From: a virus
Virus record (IMG/VR): IMGVR_UViG_3300023118_000015
Span: 1 to 40,478 of that record
Length of the DNA: 40,478 bases
Strand: one strand, 5' to 3'
Shown: positions 24,787 through 33,311 of the stretch, in pieces
How positions within the stretch are numbered: the stretch's first letter is position 1
Layout of the letters: the number at the start of each line of letters is the position of its first letter
Translations under genes and position numbers: made by a program
The notes under the pieces: model-generated
Databases searched by the model: none
Seen by the model: only the letters and a program-made list of their open reading frames with translations
Told to the model about the DNA's origin: nothing

Positions 24787-24890
24787 GGAACGGCACTCAA
24801 AAATAGATCGCCGGTGGTCGGGGCTTCACGTTCAGGAGGAACGGCCTGGCCGATCCGCCCCGAGCCGGCGGGGTGCGTGGGGACGCTCGG

Positions 24891-25592
24891 TCAACTGCCA
24901 GTGGCAGCGTGTTTTTTCAGGAGGCGCTCGGCGCTGTCCAAATCCTTCTTGCCGCCGCAGCCGTCGTGCAGCTCTATCGCCCGCTTGAGCAGGTCGATAC
25001 CGGCCTGAATCTGTCCGGGCTGGCCTGGCTCCTCGGCGGTGATGCCATCCAATGTCGCGCGGCCGGTTGCGAGGTACAGCTTGGCGCGGGCCTGGTCGGG
25101 CATGTCTTCGGCGTCGGTCAGTTCGACGGTGCGGTGCAAGATGCTCAGGTCGAAACTGCCATTGGTCTTTTGCGCTTTCAGCGCGGCCGTGGCGATTTCT
25201 TCAGCCACCAGGCAACCGGTGGTGCGTTCGAAACGGTCCGGCATGATCAGCTTGTGTTTGAGCACGTAGTCGGCGATGTCCAGGGCGCCGCTGTAGTCCT
25301 CGACGTCAACGCGCCAGACCATGACGGTGGTCATGACGTCATCCTGGGCACCATTGCCTGCTGTAAGTACTCCCTCGACGTACGGGATGTACTCGGGCAA
25401 CAACTGTGCTTTGAGTGCAGCCTTGCCCTCGTTGGATTGGATGGCTTTCAGGCGCAAACGGTCTTGCAGCAGCTGGTTCAGCTGGTGCTCGTACGCTGTT
25501 GCACCGGCCATGGATTGCGGTGGCGCCGTTTTTGCTGCCTCCATGGCCGCGCGTGCGCGGCGCTGGTGGGCTTGGGCGATGCTAAGTGCCAT
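24891..25592 (-). CDS. M: Small terminase subunit M
   Basis: A 233-aa P2 gpM homologue starting MALSIAQAHQRRARAAMEAAK at 25592 with a GAGGG site four bases into the gap after N. It binds cos sites and loads DNA onto the P subunit. The C-terminus (GIDLLKRAIELHDGCGGKKDLDSAERLLKKH) is helical. Confidence 0.93.
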   Translation of the reverse strand: MALSIAQAHQRRARAAMEAAKTAPPQSMAGATAYEHQLNQLLQDRLRLKAIQSNEGKAALKAQLLPEYIPYVEGVLTAGNGAQDDVMTTVMVWRVDVEDYSGALDIADYVLKHKLIMPDRFERTTGCLVAEEIATAALKAQKTNGSFDLSILHRTVELTDAEDMPDQARAKLYLATGRATLDGITAEEPGQPGQIQAGIDLLKRAIELHDGCGGKKDLDSAERLLKKHAATGS

Positions 25593-25596
25593 GGGG

Positions 25597-26619
25597 TTAA
25601 CCCTCGCTGCCTGCGTCTTCAACCGGCTTGATGTTTTCCAGCAGGCAGCCCAGGCCGTATTCCTCGACCACATAAGCCTCGTTCGACGATTCGAAGTTGC
25701 TCACGCGGTTCCACTCCGGCTCTTCCTTGAGGTAACGGCGGCGCCCGCCGATCTGCCAGTACACCGACAGGTTGGCGAAGGTGGTGATGAGGATCGTGCC
25801 TTCGGGGATGTACGGCACCTCGTACAGCGGCAAACCACCGACGCGGCGTTGCGAGATGATCAGGTCGCTCGCCAGGGTGTTGGTCGCGTCCTGGTCTTTG
25901 TTGACCAAGGCCAGGAACTTGTCGTGGACCAGCTCGCGGCCGGTCAGCACCACCAAGCCAGGGTTGCGGCGGTACCAAGGGTCTAGCAACTGGATGGCGT
26001 CGTAGACCAGGGCGTCGATGTTCTTGAAGTCGCCGGTTTTGCCAATGGTGATCTTGCCGGCGGCAGCGCCTTCCTTCAGCACGCGGTCGGGTGCGTGGGT
26101 GCGGTACTGCTGGAGCCAGCCGATGTTGACGTCTTCCAACAGTGGGTGCGTGGTGCGATCGGTTTGCTCTGCGGCCGAAACGCCGTAGAAACCGATCTGG
26201 ATACGGTCGAGCGCCTGACGTTGGGCGATGGCGCTGGACAGGCGGGTTTGGAAGTCCGGGAACTTGGCCCAGGCGTCGAGCTGTTTGTAGCTGACGAAGG
26301 TGTCGAAGTCGGTTTGTTCGGCCTTGTACTTGTCGCTCGACAGAGTACCAATGCTGCGCGGCTCACGTTTTTTGACGTTGGTGTTGGTACGACTGGCAAC
26401 GGTGCCGCCCACGCCCAGTCCGACCTTTTCGCCTTCCTGTTCATCAACGCCGATGACGTTGACCTTGGTCAGGAACTCGCTCGACTCCTGAATCTTGGTT
26501 TCCAGGCGCTGCTGGATTGTTGGATCGACGCTGAATGTGGCGGTGGCCGATTCAACGCCGTTGAGCAGGGCGACCTGGCCGAGGTAGCCGGTGAAGAGTT
26601 TTCGAGTGTCGTTACGCAT
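25597..26619 (-). CDS. N: Major capsid protein N
   Basis: A 340-aa P2 gpN homologue (MRNDTRKLFTGYLGQVALLNGVESATATFSVDPTIQQRLETKIQESSEFL). It is an HK97-fold capsid protein. The first ~30 residues are likely removed by the O protease, as in P2. Confidence 0.95.
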   Translation of the reverse strand: MRNDTRKLFTGYLGQVALLNGVESATATFSVDPTIQQRLETKIQESSEFLTKVNVIGVDEQEGEKVGLGVGGTVASRTNTNVKKREPRSIGTLSSDKYKAEQTDFDTFVSYKQLDAWAKFPDFQTRLSSAIAQRQALDRIQIGFYGVSAAEQTDRTTHPLLEDVNIGWLQQYRTHAPDRVLKEGAAAGKITIGKTGDFKNIDALVYDAIQLLDPWYRRNPGLVVLTGRELVHDKFLALVNKDQDATNTLASDLIISQRRVGGLPLYEVPYIPEGTILITTFANLSVYWQIGGRRRYLKEEPEWNRVSNFESSNEAYVVEEYGLGCLLENIKPVEDAGSEG

Positions 26620-26659
26620 GGGTGTCTCCGATAGTGGGCTGGGCGGTGTAGGCCGCAGG

Positions 26660-27490
26660 TCAGAACTCAGCCAGGGCTTGTTTGCCGCCGCCGGTTACCG
26701 GTGGGCGCTGGTTTTGGGAATGGTCTTGGGTTTTGCCGAGGGTGGTTTTAAGCTCGTCCAGGTCTTTGCTGAGCTGCTCAACCTTGGTGTTCAGTTCGCC
26801 GGAGAATTTTTTCTCGGCAGCCAGCTGATCGGGCAGATCCTTGACGTGATCGGCAATCGCTTCGACGGCCTGGCCGATTTGGGCGAACTCGGCGTCGTCC
26901 TTCGCTTGTTTGCCGCCGAGCAGCGCCTGCACCTTGCTAAAGAGCTGGGCGCCGAGGCTGGGTTTTTCCTCGATTTCCTCAAACTGCAACTCGGTTTCCA
27001 CTGCCTCGGTGAACATCGACGTAGCGGAATAATGACGGTCTTTGAATGGGCTGGATTCTGGCTTCTGCGAGGAGAAAGACAGTACGTCGGTGCCCAGGCT
27101 GGCCGGTGAATCGGTCACTGCCAGGCCGACGATGTAGGCCTCGCCGGTGTCCGAGAAGCTGTCGTCGATTTCGATCGAGGTGTAAATCTTCTGCTTGGCC
27201 TTGTTCATGGCGATCAGATCGGGCGTCGGCTCGACCTGGGCGAACAGGGCCAGCTTCTTCTGGCCGTTGATTTCCACTTCTTCGGTCTTGACCGCGAGCA
27301 CGTCACCATAGGCTTTGAACGGGCTGTCTGGCATCACGCTACGGAAGTGCTCCAGCCAAATGCGGGCACCGTAGGTGGATGGGTTGAAGTTCTTCGCCGC
27401 CTGTTCCAGCCAGCTACGTTTGATGGTGCGCTTGTCCGAGGTAGCGCCCTCGACGGCGACACGGAACCAATTGCTGCGAAATTTCTTCAT
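26660..27490 (-). CDS. O: Capsid scaffold and maturation protease O
   Basis: A 276-aa P2 gpO homologue (MKKFRSNWFRVAVEGATSDKRTIKRSWLEQAAKNFNPSTYGARIWLEHFR). The N-terminal half is a serine protease with candidate catalytic His in WLEHFR and Ser in VTDSPASLGTD. The C-terminal half is helical scaffold. ATG 27490 has a GAGG site; a longer frame to 27568 is rejected. It is the first leftward late gene. Confidence 0.92.
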   Translation of the reverse strand: MKKFRSNWFRVAVEGATSDKRTIKRSWLEQAAKNFNPSTYGARIWLEHFRSVMPDSPFKAYGDVLAVKTEEVEINGQKKLALFAQVEPTPDLIAMNKAKQKIYTSIEIDDSFSDTGEAYIVGLAVTDSPASLGTDVLSFSSQKPESSPFKDRHYSATSMFTEAVETELQFEEIEEKPSLGAQLFSKVQALLGGKQAKDDAEFAQIGQAVEAIADHVKDLPDQLAAEKKFSGELNTKVEQLSKDLDELKTTLGKTQDHSQNQRPPVTGGGKQALAEF

Positions 27491-27578
27491 GCCGGGAATC
27501 CTCAATGCGTTGGGCGCTAAGTGCGTTGCAATGAGGGGCATGGTCGTGACGCGCGCGAGTTGCGGCAACGGGACGGGA

Positions 27579-27599
27579 TTGTAGAGAGCGGGACTACAA
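27579..27599. promoter_or_regulatory. Ogr-type activator palindrome between O and P
   Basis: A perfect palindrome TTGTAG-N9-CTACAA in the divergent gap between O (ATG 99 bp left of centre) and P (ATG 57 bp right). Being symmetrical, one site may serve both P_O and P_P, which are separate promoters in P2. Confidence 0.8.
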
Positions 27600-27645
27600 G
27601 GGGCGGCGCTACTGACTCGCAGGCATGGGCGGCAGCATCGCGGCC

Positions 27646-29403
27646 ATGACTACTACTGAACTGCTCCCAATCGATCCCCGACGCCAATCCAAGTTCCTGT
27701 ATTGGATGGGTTGGCGCATCTGCGAGATTGCCGAGGCTACGGGCGAAAAGGAAAAAACGCTACACAGCTGGAAGGCCCGCGACGAGTGGGACCGGGCGGA
27801 TACCGTCGAGCGCATCGGTGGGGCGCTGGAAGCGCGTCTGGTGCAGCTGATCCTCAAGGAAGGCAAGAGCGGCGGGGACTTCAAAGAGATCGACCTGCTG
27901 CACCGGCAGTTGGAGCGGCAGGCCCGCATCCAGCGCTTCCAGGGTGGCGGTACCGAGACCGAACTCAACCCCAACCTCGCCAAGCGCAACGAAGGGCCGA
28001 AGAAGAAGACGCCGAAAAACGACATCAACGAAGACCAGATCGAGCTACTGCGTGAAGCGTTTATCGATGGGTGTTTCGACTACCAGAAAGACTGGCACCG
28101 GGCGGGCAACCAGCGCACCCGCGTCATCCTCAAAAGCCGGCAGATCGGCGCCACTTATTACTTCGCCCGAGAGGCGTTTATTGATGCGCTGGAAACTGGG
28201 CGCAATCAGATTTTCCTGTCGGCGTCGAAGAATCAGGCCTACCTGTTCCGTGGTTACATCCAAACGTTTGCCCGCGAGGTCATCGGCGTCGAGCTGACTG
28301 GTGATCCCATCGTGCTGCCGAACGGCGCCGAACTGTTTTTTCTCGGTACCAACGCGCGCACGGCCCAGGGCTACCACGGCAATTTCTACTTTGACGAATT
28401 CTTCTGGACGTTCAAGTTTGAGGAGCTGAACAAGGTTGCCTCGGGTATGGCGATGCACAAAAAGTGGCGCAAAACCTACTTCTCGACGCCGTCGACCATG
28501 GCCCATGAGGCCTACACATTCTGGACGGGCGAGCGCTTCAACAAGGGCAAGCCGGCGGCTCAGCACACCAAAGTCGACGTATCCCATGGGGCGCTCCAGC
28601 AGGGCCGGTTCTGTGAAGACCGGTTATGGCGGCAGATCGTCACCATCCTTGATGCGGAGCAGGGTGGTTGCGACCTGTTCGACATTGAAGAACTGCGGCG
28701 GGAGTACAGCCCCGAAGCGTTCGCAAACCTGCTCATGTGCGAATTCGTCGACGACGGCGCGAGTATTTTCCCGCTGACGGTGTTGCAGCCCTGCATGGTC
28801 GACAGCTGGGTCGAGTGGGCCGAGGACTACAAGCCGTTTGCCATGCGGCCTTTCGGTGATCGCCAGGTGTGGGTGGGATATGACCCGGCGGAAACCGGCG
28901 ATTGCTCGGGCCTGGTGGTGGTCGCGCCGCCACTGGTGCCAGGGGGCAAGTTCCGGGTACTGGAGCGTCACCAGTTCCGAGGTATGGACTTCGCGGCGCA
29001 GGCGAGCGTGATCAAAGCCGTCTGCGATCGGTATTGGGTGACGTACATCGGGATTGACGTCACCGGTCTGGGTAGCGGCGTGGCGCAGCTGGTGCGCCAA
29101 TTCTTCCCCAATGTCACCACGTTCAGCTATTCGCCTGAGGTCAAGACCCGCCTGGTGCTGAAGGCCTACGACGTGATCCACCGGGGCCGGCTGGAGTTCG
29201 ACGCCGGCTGGACCGACATGGCGCAATCGCTGATGGCGATTCGGAAGACCATCACCGCAGGCGGTCGCCAATTCACCTACACCGCCGGCCGCAACGACAA
29301 CACAGGCCACGCCGACCTGGCGTGGGCGCTCTTTCACGCATTGCACAACGAACCGCTGGAGGGGCAGACCACTGCCAACACCGGGCGGATGGAGATTTTT
29401 TGA
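27646..29403 (+). CDS. P: Large terminase subunit P
   Basis: A 585-aa P2 gpP homologue. The N-terminus has a helix-turn-helix-like segment (ICEIAEATGEKEKTLHSWKARDEW). The ATPase has an unusual Walker A (KSRQIGATY, ~163-171) and Walker B NFYFDE (~246-251). The C-terminal nuclease begins near VGYDPAETGDCSG and continues through IGIDVTGLG. It cuts and packages DNA. ATG 27646 aligns with gpP; an in-frame ATG at 27625 is possible. Confidence 0.94.
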   Translation: MTTTELLPIDPRRQSKFLYWMGWRICEIAEATGEKEKTLHSWKARDEWDRADTVERIGGALEARLVQLILKEGKSGGDFKEIDLLHRQLERQARIQRFQGGGTETELNPNLAKRNEGPKKKTPKNDINEDQIELLREAFIDGCFDYQKDWHRAGNQRTRVILKSRQIGATYYFAREAFIDALETGRNQIFLSASKNQAYLFRGYIQTFAREVIGVELTGDPIVLPNGAELFFLGTNARTAQGYHGNFYFDEFFWTFKFEELNKVASGMAMHKKWRKTYFSTPSTMAHEAYTFWTGERFNKGKPAAQHTKVDVSHGALQQGRFCEDRLWRQIVTILDAEQGGCDLFDIEELRREYSPEAFANLLMCEFVDDGASIFPLTVLQPCMVDSWVEWAEDYKPFAMRPFGDRQVWVGYDPAETGDCSGLVVVAPPLVPGGKFRVLERHQFRGMDFAAQASVIKAVCDRYWVTYIGIDVTGLGSGVAQLVRQFFPNVTTFSYSPEVKTRLVLKAYDVIHRGRLEFDAGWTDMAQSLMAIRKTITAGGRQFTYTAGRNDNTGHADLAWALFHALHNEPLEGQTTANTGRMEIF

Positions 29404-30452
29404 TGTCGAACCGCCGCAGAAATACCAAGCAAGTGGCCCAGGCCTCCACGGTTGCAACGCAGGAGTTCATTCCTCGCAGTGATAGCAAGATGGAGGCGTT
29501 CAGCTTCGGTGATCCGTCACCAGTGTTGAGTGGCCGGGAGGTGTTTGACTATCTGGAGTGCTGGTTTAACGGGCGGTGGTACGAGCCGCCGCTATCGCTG
29601 GACGGTCTGGCGCGGTCTGTGGGTTCCAGCGTGCATCTGCATTCGGGGTTGATGTTCAAGCGCAACCTGCTGAGCAAAACCTTCATTCCCCACCGGCTGC
29701 TGTCGAGGGCCGCGTTCGAACAGTTCGCCCTGGACTTCCTGTGCCTGGGTAACGGCTATCTGGAAGGGCGGCGCTCGATGCTCGGCCCGGTGCGCGAGCT
29801 GGTACCGACGTTGGCGAAGTACATGCGTTCGGGCAAGGACGGGCGGCAGTTCATGGTCCAGGGCTGGAAAGAGGAGCATGAGTTTGAACCGGGCACCGTT
29901 TTTCATCTGCGGGAAGCGGATCTGCACCAGGAGGTGTACGGCTTGCCCGAGTGGATCAGCGCCTTGCAGTCGGCGTTGCTGAATGAGTCGGCCACGCTGT
30001 TCCGCCGCAAGTACTACGAGAACGGCAGTCACGCCGGCTTCATCCTCTATATGACCGACGCCGCGCAGAACGAAGCGGATGTCGATTCACTGCGCAAAGC
30101 GCTCAAGGATTCCAAGGGGCCAGGCAACTTCCGCAACCTGTTCGTGTACTCGCCTAACGGCAAAAAGGACGGGTTGCAGATCATCCCGGTCAGCGAAGTG
30201 ACGGCGAAGGACGAATTCAACTCGATCAAAAACCAGACCCGCGACGACGTGCTGGCCAGCTTGCGCATTCCGCCGCAGTTGATGGGGATCGTGCCGCAGA
30301 ACGCGGGTGGGTTTGGGTCGATCAGGGAGGCGGCGCAGATCTATGCCGCCAATGAACTGGAGCCGATTCAGGCGCGGATGGCGCAGGTGAATGAGTGGCT
30401 CGGGGAAGAGGTCGTGCGGTTCAAACCCTATGAAATTCCTGTAGGGGGTTGA
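29403..30452 (+). CDS. Q: Portal protein Q
   Basis: A 349-aa P2 gpQ homologue (EAFSFGDPSPVLSGREVFDYLECWFNGRWYEPPLSLDGLARS... QNAGGFGSIREAAQIYAANELEPIQARM). It is the dodecameric gate through which DNA is packaged. Its ATG overlaps the P stop by one base (TGATG). It is the last recognisable virion gene on the right. Confidence 0.95.
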   Translation: MSNRRRNTKQVAQASTVATQEFIPRSDSKMEAFSFGDPSPVLSGREVFDYLECWFNGRWYEPPLSLDGLARSVGSSVHLHSGLMFKRNLLSKTFIPHRLLSRAAFEQFALDFLCLGNGYLEGRRSMLGPVRELVPTLAKYMRSGKDGRQFMVQGWKEEHEFEPGTVFHLREADLHQEVYGLPEWISALQSALLNESATLFRRKYYENGSHAGFILYMTDAAQNEADVDSLRKALKDSKGPGNFRNLFVYSPNGKKDGLQIIPVSEVTAKDEFNSIKNQTRDDVLASLRIPPQLMGIVPQNAGGFGSIREAAQIYAANELEPIQARMAQVNEWLGEEVVRFKPYEIPVGG

Positions 30453-30599
30453 ACAGCATGTATCGGACAATTTTTATCTGTAATCGACAAGGCTCCCCGC
30501 GCAATTGGTGAACCACTGGAAGACTATATCTTAGAAAAAAAGGTGGAAGGTGGGTAGCACGCGTTGCAATAATCCGCGAAACCATAGGAGGTGGTAGCT

Positions 30600-30938
30600 A
30601 TGTCACTGGGAAATTTACAGCACCGGGTTAGAGAGTCAGCTCGTATTTTGGCAACTGGTAGAGGCGATATTAAGGATCGTTTAACCGTTGCCATGCTTGA
30701 TAAGTTTTTGCTCGCGAATGTTCCTGATGAGCCGGATCTTCCAGATTATTTCAGGCTTGAAATCGCAGGGATCATCTCTGAACTAACTGTTAAGAGTTGG
30801 AATGGAGAGGACCGATTGCGAGCTACTCTCTACCGCATGCGTCAAAAGACCGCGCAGACGTTCGCAGAGCGAATTTGGTGTTTGCATCATGAACTCGAGG
30901 AGTATCTTCGCAGCGGTTTCATACCTGTCCCCGATTAA
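30600..30938 (+). CDS. Hypothetical protein between Q and yedK
   Basis: A 112-aa, mostly helical soluble protein (MSLGNLQHRVRESARILATGRGDIKDRLTVAMLDKFLLANVPDEP...). A strong AGGAGG site precedes ATG 30600. Its 3' end overlaps the convergent yedK gene by 20 bases. No family recognised. It may be a prophage end gene or the first chromosomal gene after attR; the att site itself was not seen. Confidence 0.65.
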   Translation: MSLGNLQHRVRESARILATGRGDIKDRLTVAMLDKFLLANVPDEPDLPDYFRLEIAGIISELTVKSWNGEDRLRATLYRMRQKTAQTFAERIWCLHHELEEYLRSGFIPVPD

Positions 30939-31641
30939 TAAGTACGAGTTTTAGGGGCAGATCATTGGATCTAGTAATTAAATCCGCTCCCTTGTTCTTT
31001 ACGTTCCCTACGGCGTCGCTGACCTTGAACCATTCAAAGGCCTCGACCGGCTCGCCCTGGTGCAGCGCCATCTGCTCGGCACGCTCTTTTGGCGTTGCCG
31101 GGTCCAGCCATTCGCGGGCAAGGTCCGGCGTCAGTACCACGGGCCTTCGGTCGTGAATATCCACCATGCCGCCGGCACTGTCGGCGGTGATGATCACAAA
31201 TCCGTCATGCTCGCCTGGGCCTTCATCGGCATCTGGTAATTGGCCGATGGCCGCGCAGAAGATCGGCGCGCCGTCCCGCCTGCGGATCAGGTAGGGCTGT
31301 TTCTTCGGTCCACCTTCGTCCACCCACTCAAACCAATTATCGATAGGCGTGATCGCACGGTGTGGCCAGATCGCCCGAAAGAATGGGCCGTGAGCGACCT
31401 TCTCGACGCGTGCGTTGATAGGTGCGGAGCGGTCTTCCGCCCAATGCGGTCGCCATCCCCAACGAACTGGATCAGCGTGCAGCAATTCGCCTTGCAGGTG
31501 CAGCAATGCCACCTGGGTCGTCGGAGCAACGTTGTACCGCTCGATCGGTAGATCCCCCACTGAGTTTGCCAGGGCGTTGGGCATGCTCAGCGCCACAACG
31601 AAGTCATGGATTCCCCTGTACTGCGACAGCCTTCCGCACAT
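30919..31641 (-). CDS. yedK: SOS response-associated peptidase (YedK/HMCES, SRAP)
   Basis: A 240-aa SRAP-domain protein. Met removal exposes catalytic Cys2 (MCGRLSQY); the other active-site residues are visible as N76 (NARVE), E105 (NWFEW) and H163 (DIHDRRP). The family forms a thiazolidine crosslink with abasic sites in single-stranded DNA and shields them. Start 31641 carries an AAGGAGG site. It follows the coiled-coil gene, which lies behind a LexA box, so SOS induction of both is likely. Confidence 0.92.
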   Translation of the reverse strand: MCGRLSQYRGIHDFVVALSMPNALANSVGDLPIERYNVAPTTQVALLHLQGELLHADPVRWGWRPHWAEDRSAPINARVEKVAHGPFFRAIWPHRAITPIDNWFEWVDEGGPKKQPYLIRRRDGAPIFCAAIGQLPDADEGPGEHDGFVIITADSAGGMVDIHDRRPVVLTPDLAREWLDPATPKERAEQMALHQGEPVEAFEWFKVSDAVGNVKNKGADLITRSNDLPLKLVLINRGQV

Positions 31642-31666
31642 AGCCAAATCCTCCTTCCGTTTGATC

Positions 31667-32005
31667 TTAGACAATCGTGTTCGGTCGAGGTCTCATCTCG
31701 TTTACGATTCGCTTCAGGCCTTCGACCTCACGCTGACTTGCCCCCAGTGACGTCGTCAGCGTGTAGATCTGCTTTCGCATCTCAGCCGCTTCGCCGCCTC
31801 TCTGACGGAGGTATCCGGCGAACTCGGTGTTCTTCGCCTGGGTAGCCAGCAGCATCTGACTGATTCCGAAAACATCCTCCCGCGCTTTGCGCAGTTGCAC
31901 GTTCAGTTCCTGGATCTCGTTCTCCAGGAGGCGGCAGTGCTGCCGGTACATTTGCAATGGGGTGGGGAGGCCAAGCCAACCGTGGGTGTCTTCATCGTTG
32001 TTCAT
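31667..32005 (-). CDS. Coiled-coil hypothetical protein under LexA control
   Basis: A 112-aa protein, nearly all one helix with heptad-like spacing (LLENEIQELNVQLRKAREDVFGISQMLLATQAKNTEF and AEMRKQIYTLTTSLGASQREVEGLKRIV). A perfect LexA box lies 17 bases upstream of its ATG, and yedK follows 25 bases downstream, so the two form an SOS operon. No family recognised. A partner of YedK or of replication forks is inferred from the operon. Confidence 0.65.
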   Translation of the reverse strand: MNNDEDTHGWLGLPTPLQMYRQHCRLLENEIQELNVQLRKAREDVFGISQMLLATQAKNTEFAGYLRQRGGEAAEMRKQIYTLTTSLGASQREVEGLKRIVNEMRPRPNTIV

Positions 32006-32021
32006 GGGGGCGAATCCAATG

Positions 32022-32037
32022 CTGTATGCGCATACAG
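32022..32037 (-). promoter_or_regulatory. LexA (SOS) box
   Basis: CTGTATGCGCATACAG is a perfect 16-bp palindrome matching the gamma-proteobacterial LexA consensus CTG-N10-CAG. It sits just before the coiled-coil/yedK operon. Confidence 0.9.
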
Positions 32038-32040
32038 TAT

Positions 32041-32610
32041 TCGAGGTTTTCTCATGATGCGATTTGTGGCGACGAGCTGTAGGAGGGAGGGGGGCTTTAG
32101 GTCAGAAAAAGTCAGCTGGTATCGATGAAAGTTTTCCCTTCAGCAGCATGAAAAAGCCCAGTCCAACATAGCAATTGAAGGGTGTTACGGCAAGCCTAAG
32201 CGGCTGCGCGGGCCAATAAACACGGGGCTTCGTGGGCTGCGCGGTTGGCACCCATCGAGCTGACGACAGTTCGGGGAGTTGGCGCGCTACAAGGCGGGGT
32301 ACAGGCGTGCCACAAGGGGCAGTGACGTGCTTCAACCCCGGCGCGCGCCGTCGTCCCCCCACCTCGCCTGCGGGCTAAATAGGTAGTTTTTTCTGCGGCC
32401 CTGCGGACCACTCTCGGCGGCTCATGCTGGGCGCCTGCTTGGCGTTTTGGATAAGGTAAAAGCCTGCGGAACCCTGCGAGGGTGGGTGCTTTTCAACGAG
32501 CCCATAAGATCGAGCAGGCAGGCAGATTTGAGAGTCGGCTCGGGAAACGGGTTAGTTTTTTTTTGAAGGTGATGCGCTGAACTGGGAGGCCCGTATCTGT
32601 TGATCTTGAG
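32041..32610. other. Non-coding stretch, no recognised gene
   Basis: About 570 bases without a convincing coding frame. It contains several GC-rich imperfect hairpins and short reading frames without ribosome sites. It may hold the prophage attR or a decayed gene end, but nothing specific can be shown. Confidence 0.4.
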
Positions 32611-32611
32611 T

Positions 32612-32830
32612 GCTAACTTTGGAAGGTTAGTTATGGTTAGGATGAAGGTTAGTAATTATTAAGTTGCTGTTTTTAAAGGATTTATTTTATTTGATATTTA
32701 ACATCAATAAAGGTTAGTAAATAACCAGAAATAACCGAAAAGCTAACCTTTCCGATCACTCGCAAACCCACAGCCGGAAAGGTTTTCAAGGCCCTCAGCA
32801 AAAAGCTAACCCTCTTAACCTGTTTCCCGT
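32612..32830. repeat. Cluster of AAGGTTAG/CTAACC repeats
   Basis: AAGGTTAG occurs at 32623-32630, 32645-32652 and 32710-32717, with GGTTAG also at 32635-32640. Inverted copies are CTAACCTT at 32743-32750 and CTAACC at 32816-32821, with GCTAAC at 32612 and TTAACC at 32825. The surroundings are AT-rich. The spacing is irregular, more like recombinase arm sites or protein-binding iterons than a CRISPR. No ORF here is convincing. Confidence 0.6.
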
Positions 32831-33062
32831 GGGTCAACATGAAACCGTCAATCCCCACACGGAGAGGCACTTTGAAGCTGCGTGCTGAATGCGCAATAAT
32901 CACGTGCTTCTCCTTCACATGGCTGCACTCTCATCCATACAGCGTCAGATGTTGCGTTTGTAGCAGATGTTGGAATTGGAGCGACAGTCTCTGGCGATAG
33001 GACCTAGGACGCAATCTAGCTTTAGGGCTTTTGCTGGCCATGCGAGGGCTATTTCCAGAGGT

Positions 33063-33151
33063 GAGTGGTACGAAAGTGGTACGGCGCTTTCTGAGGTGCG
33101 CTGTAAGCGCTATCACTGTGAGGTTTGTAGGATTAGTGGTTAAATCCACTC
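33063..33151. repeat. Structured ~90-nt element, copy A
   Basis: Two TGGTAC boxes 11 bases apart (33066, 33077), then AATCCACT from 33143. The end sequences GAGTGG (33063-33068) and CCACTC (33146-33151) can pair. An inner GCGCTT/AAGCGC stem is visible. It lies left of the RloAB module and is the most diverged of the four copies. Confidence 0.6.
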
Positions 33152-33264
33152 ATGCAGGTTTTAATTCTATGCAAAGCTAGCAGAAAAATAGGTTTCTTCG
33201 AAAATTAGTATTTCAATCTTGTAGGAAATAGCAGCAAATTTGACTGAAGATGTATTTAAAATCA

Positions 33265-33295
33265 CTCATCATTATTTCACTTAAATAATGATGAG
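33265..33295 (-). terminator. Strong hairpin after rloB
   Basis: A perfect 13-bp stem (33265-33277 with 33283-33295) and a 5-nt loop, 16 bases beyond the RloB stop. The minus-strand tail is TGATTTTAAAT. It probably ends the rloAB message. Confidence 0.75.
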
Positions 33296-33311
33296 CAGTC
33301 TTGAGGCTTCT

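Noticed and set aside
32612-32830. CRISPR-like array
   Set aside because: The repeats are 6-8 bases, irregularly spaced and in both orientations, with no cas genes nearby.
32682-32918. 78-aa minus-strand ORF in the AAGGTTAG repeat region
   Set aside because: No good start or ribosome site, and the repeats run through it. It is more likely a chance frame.
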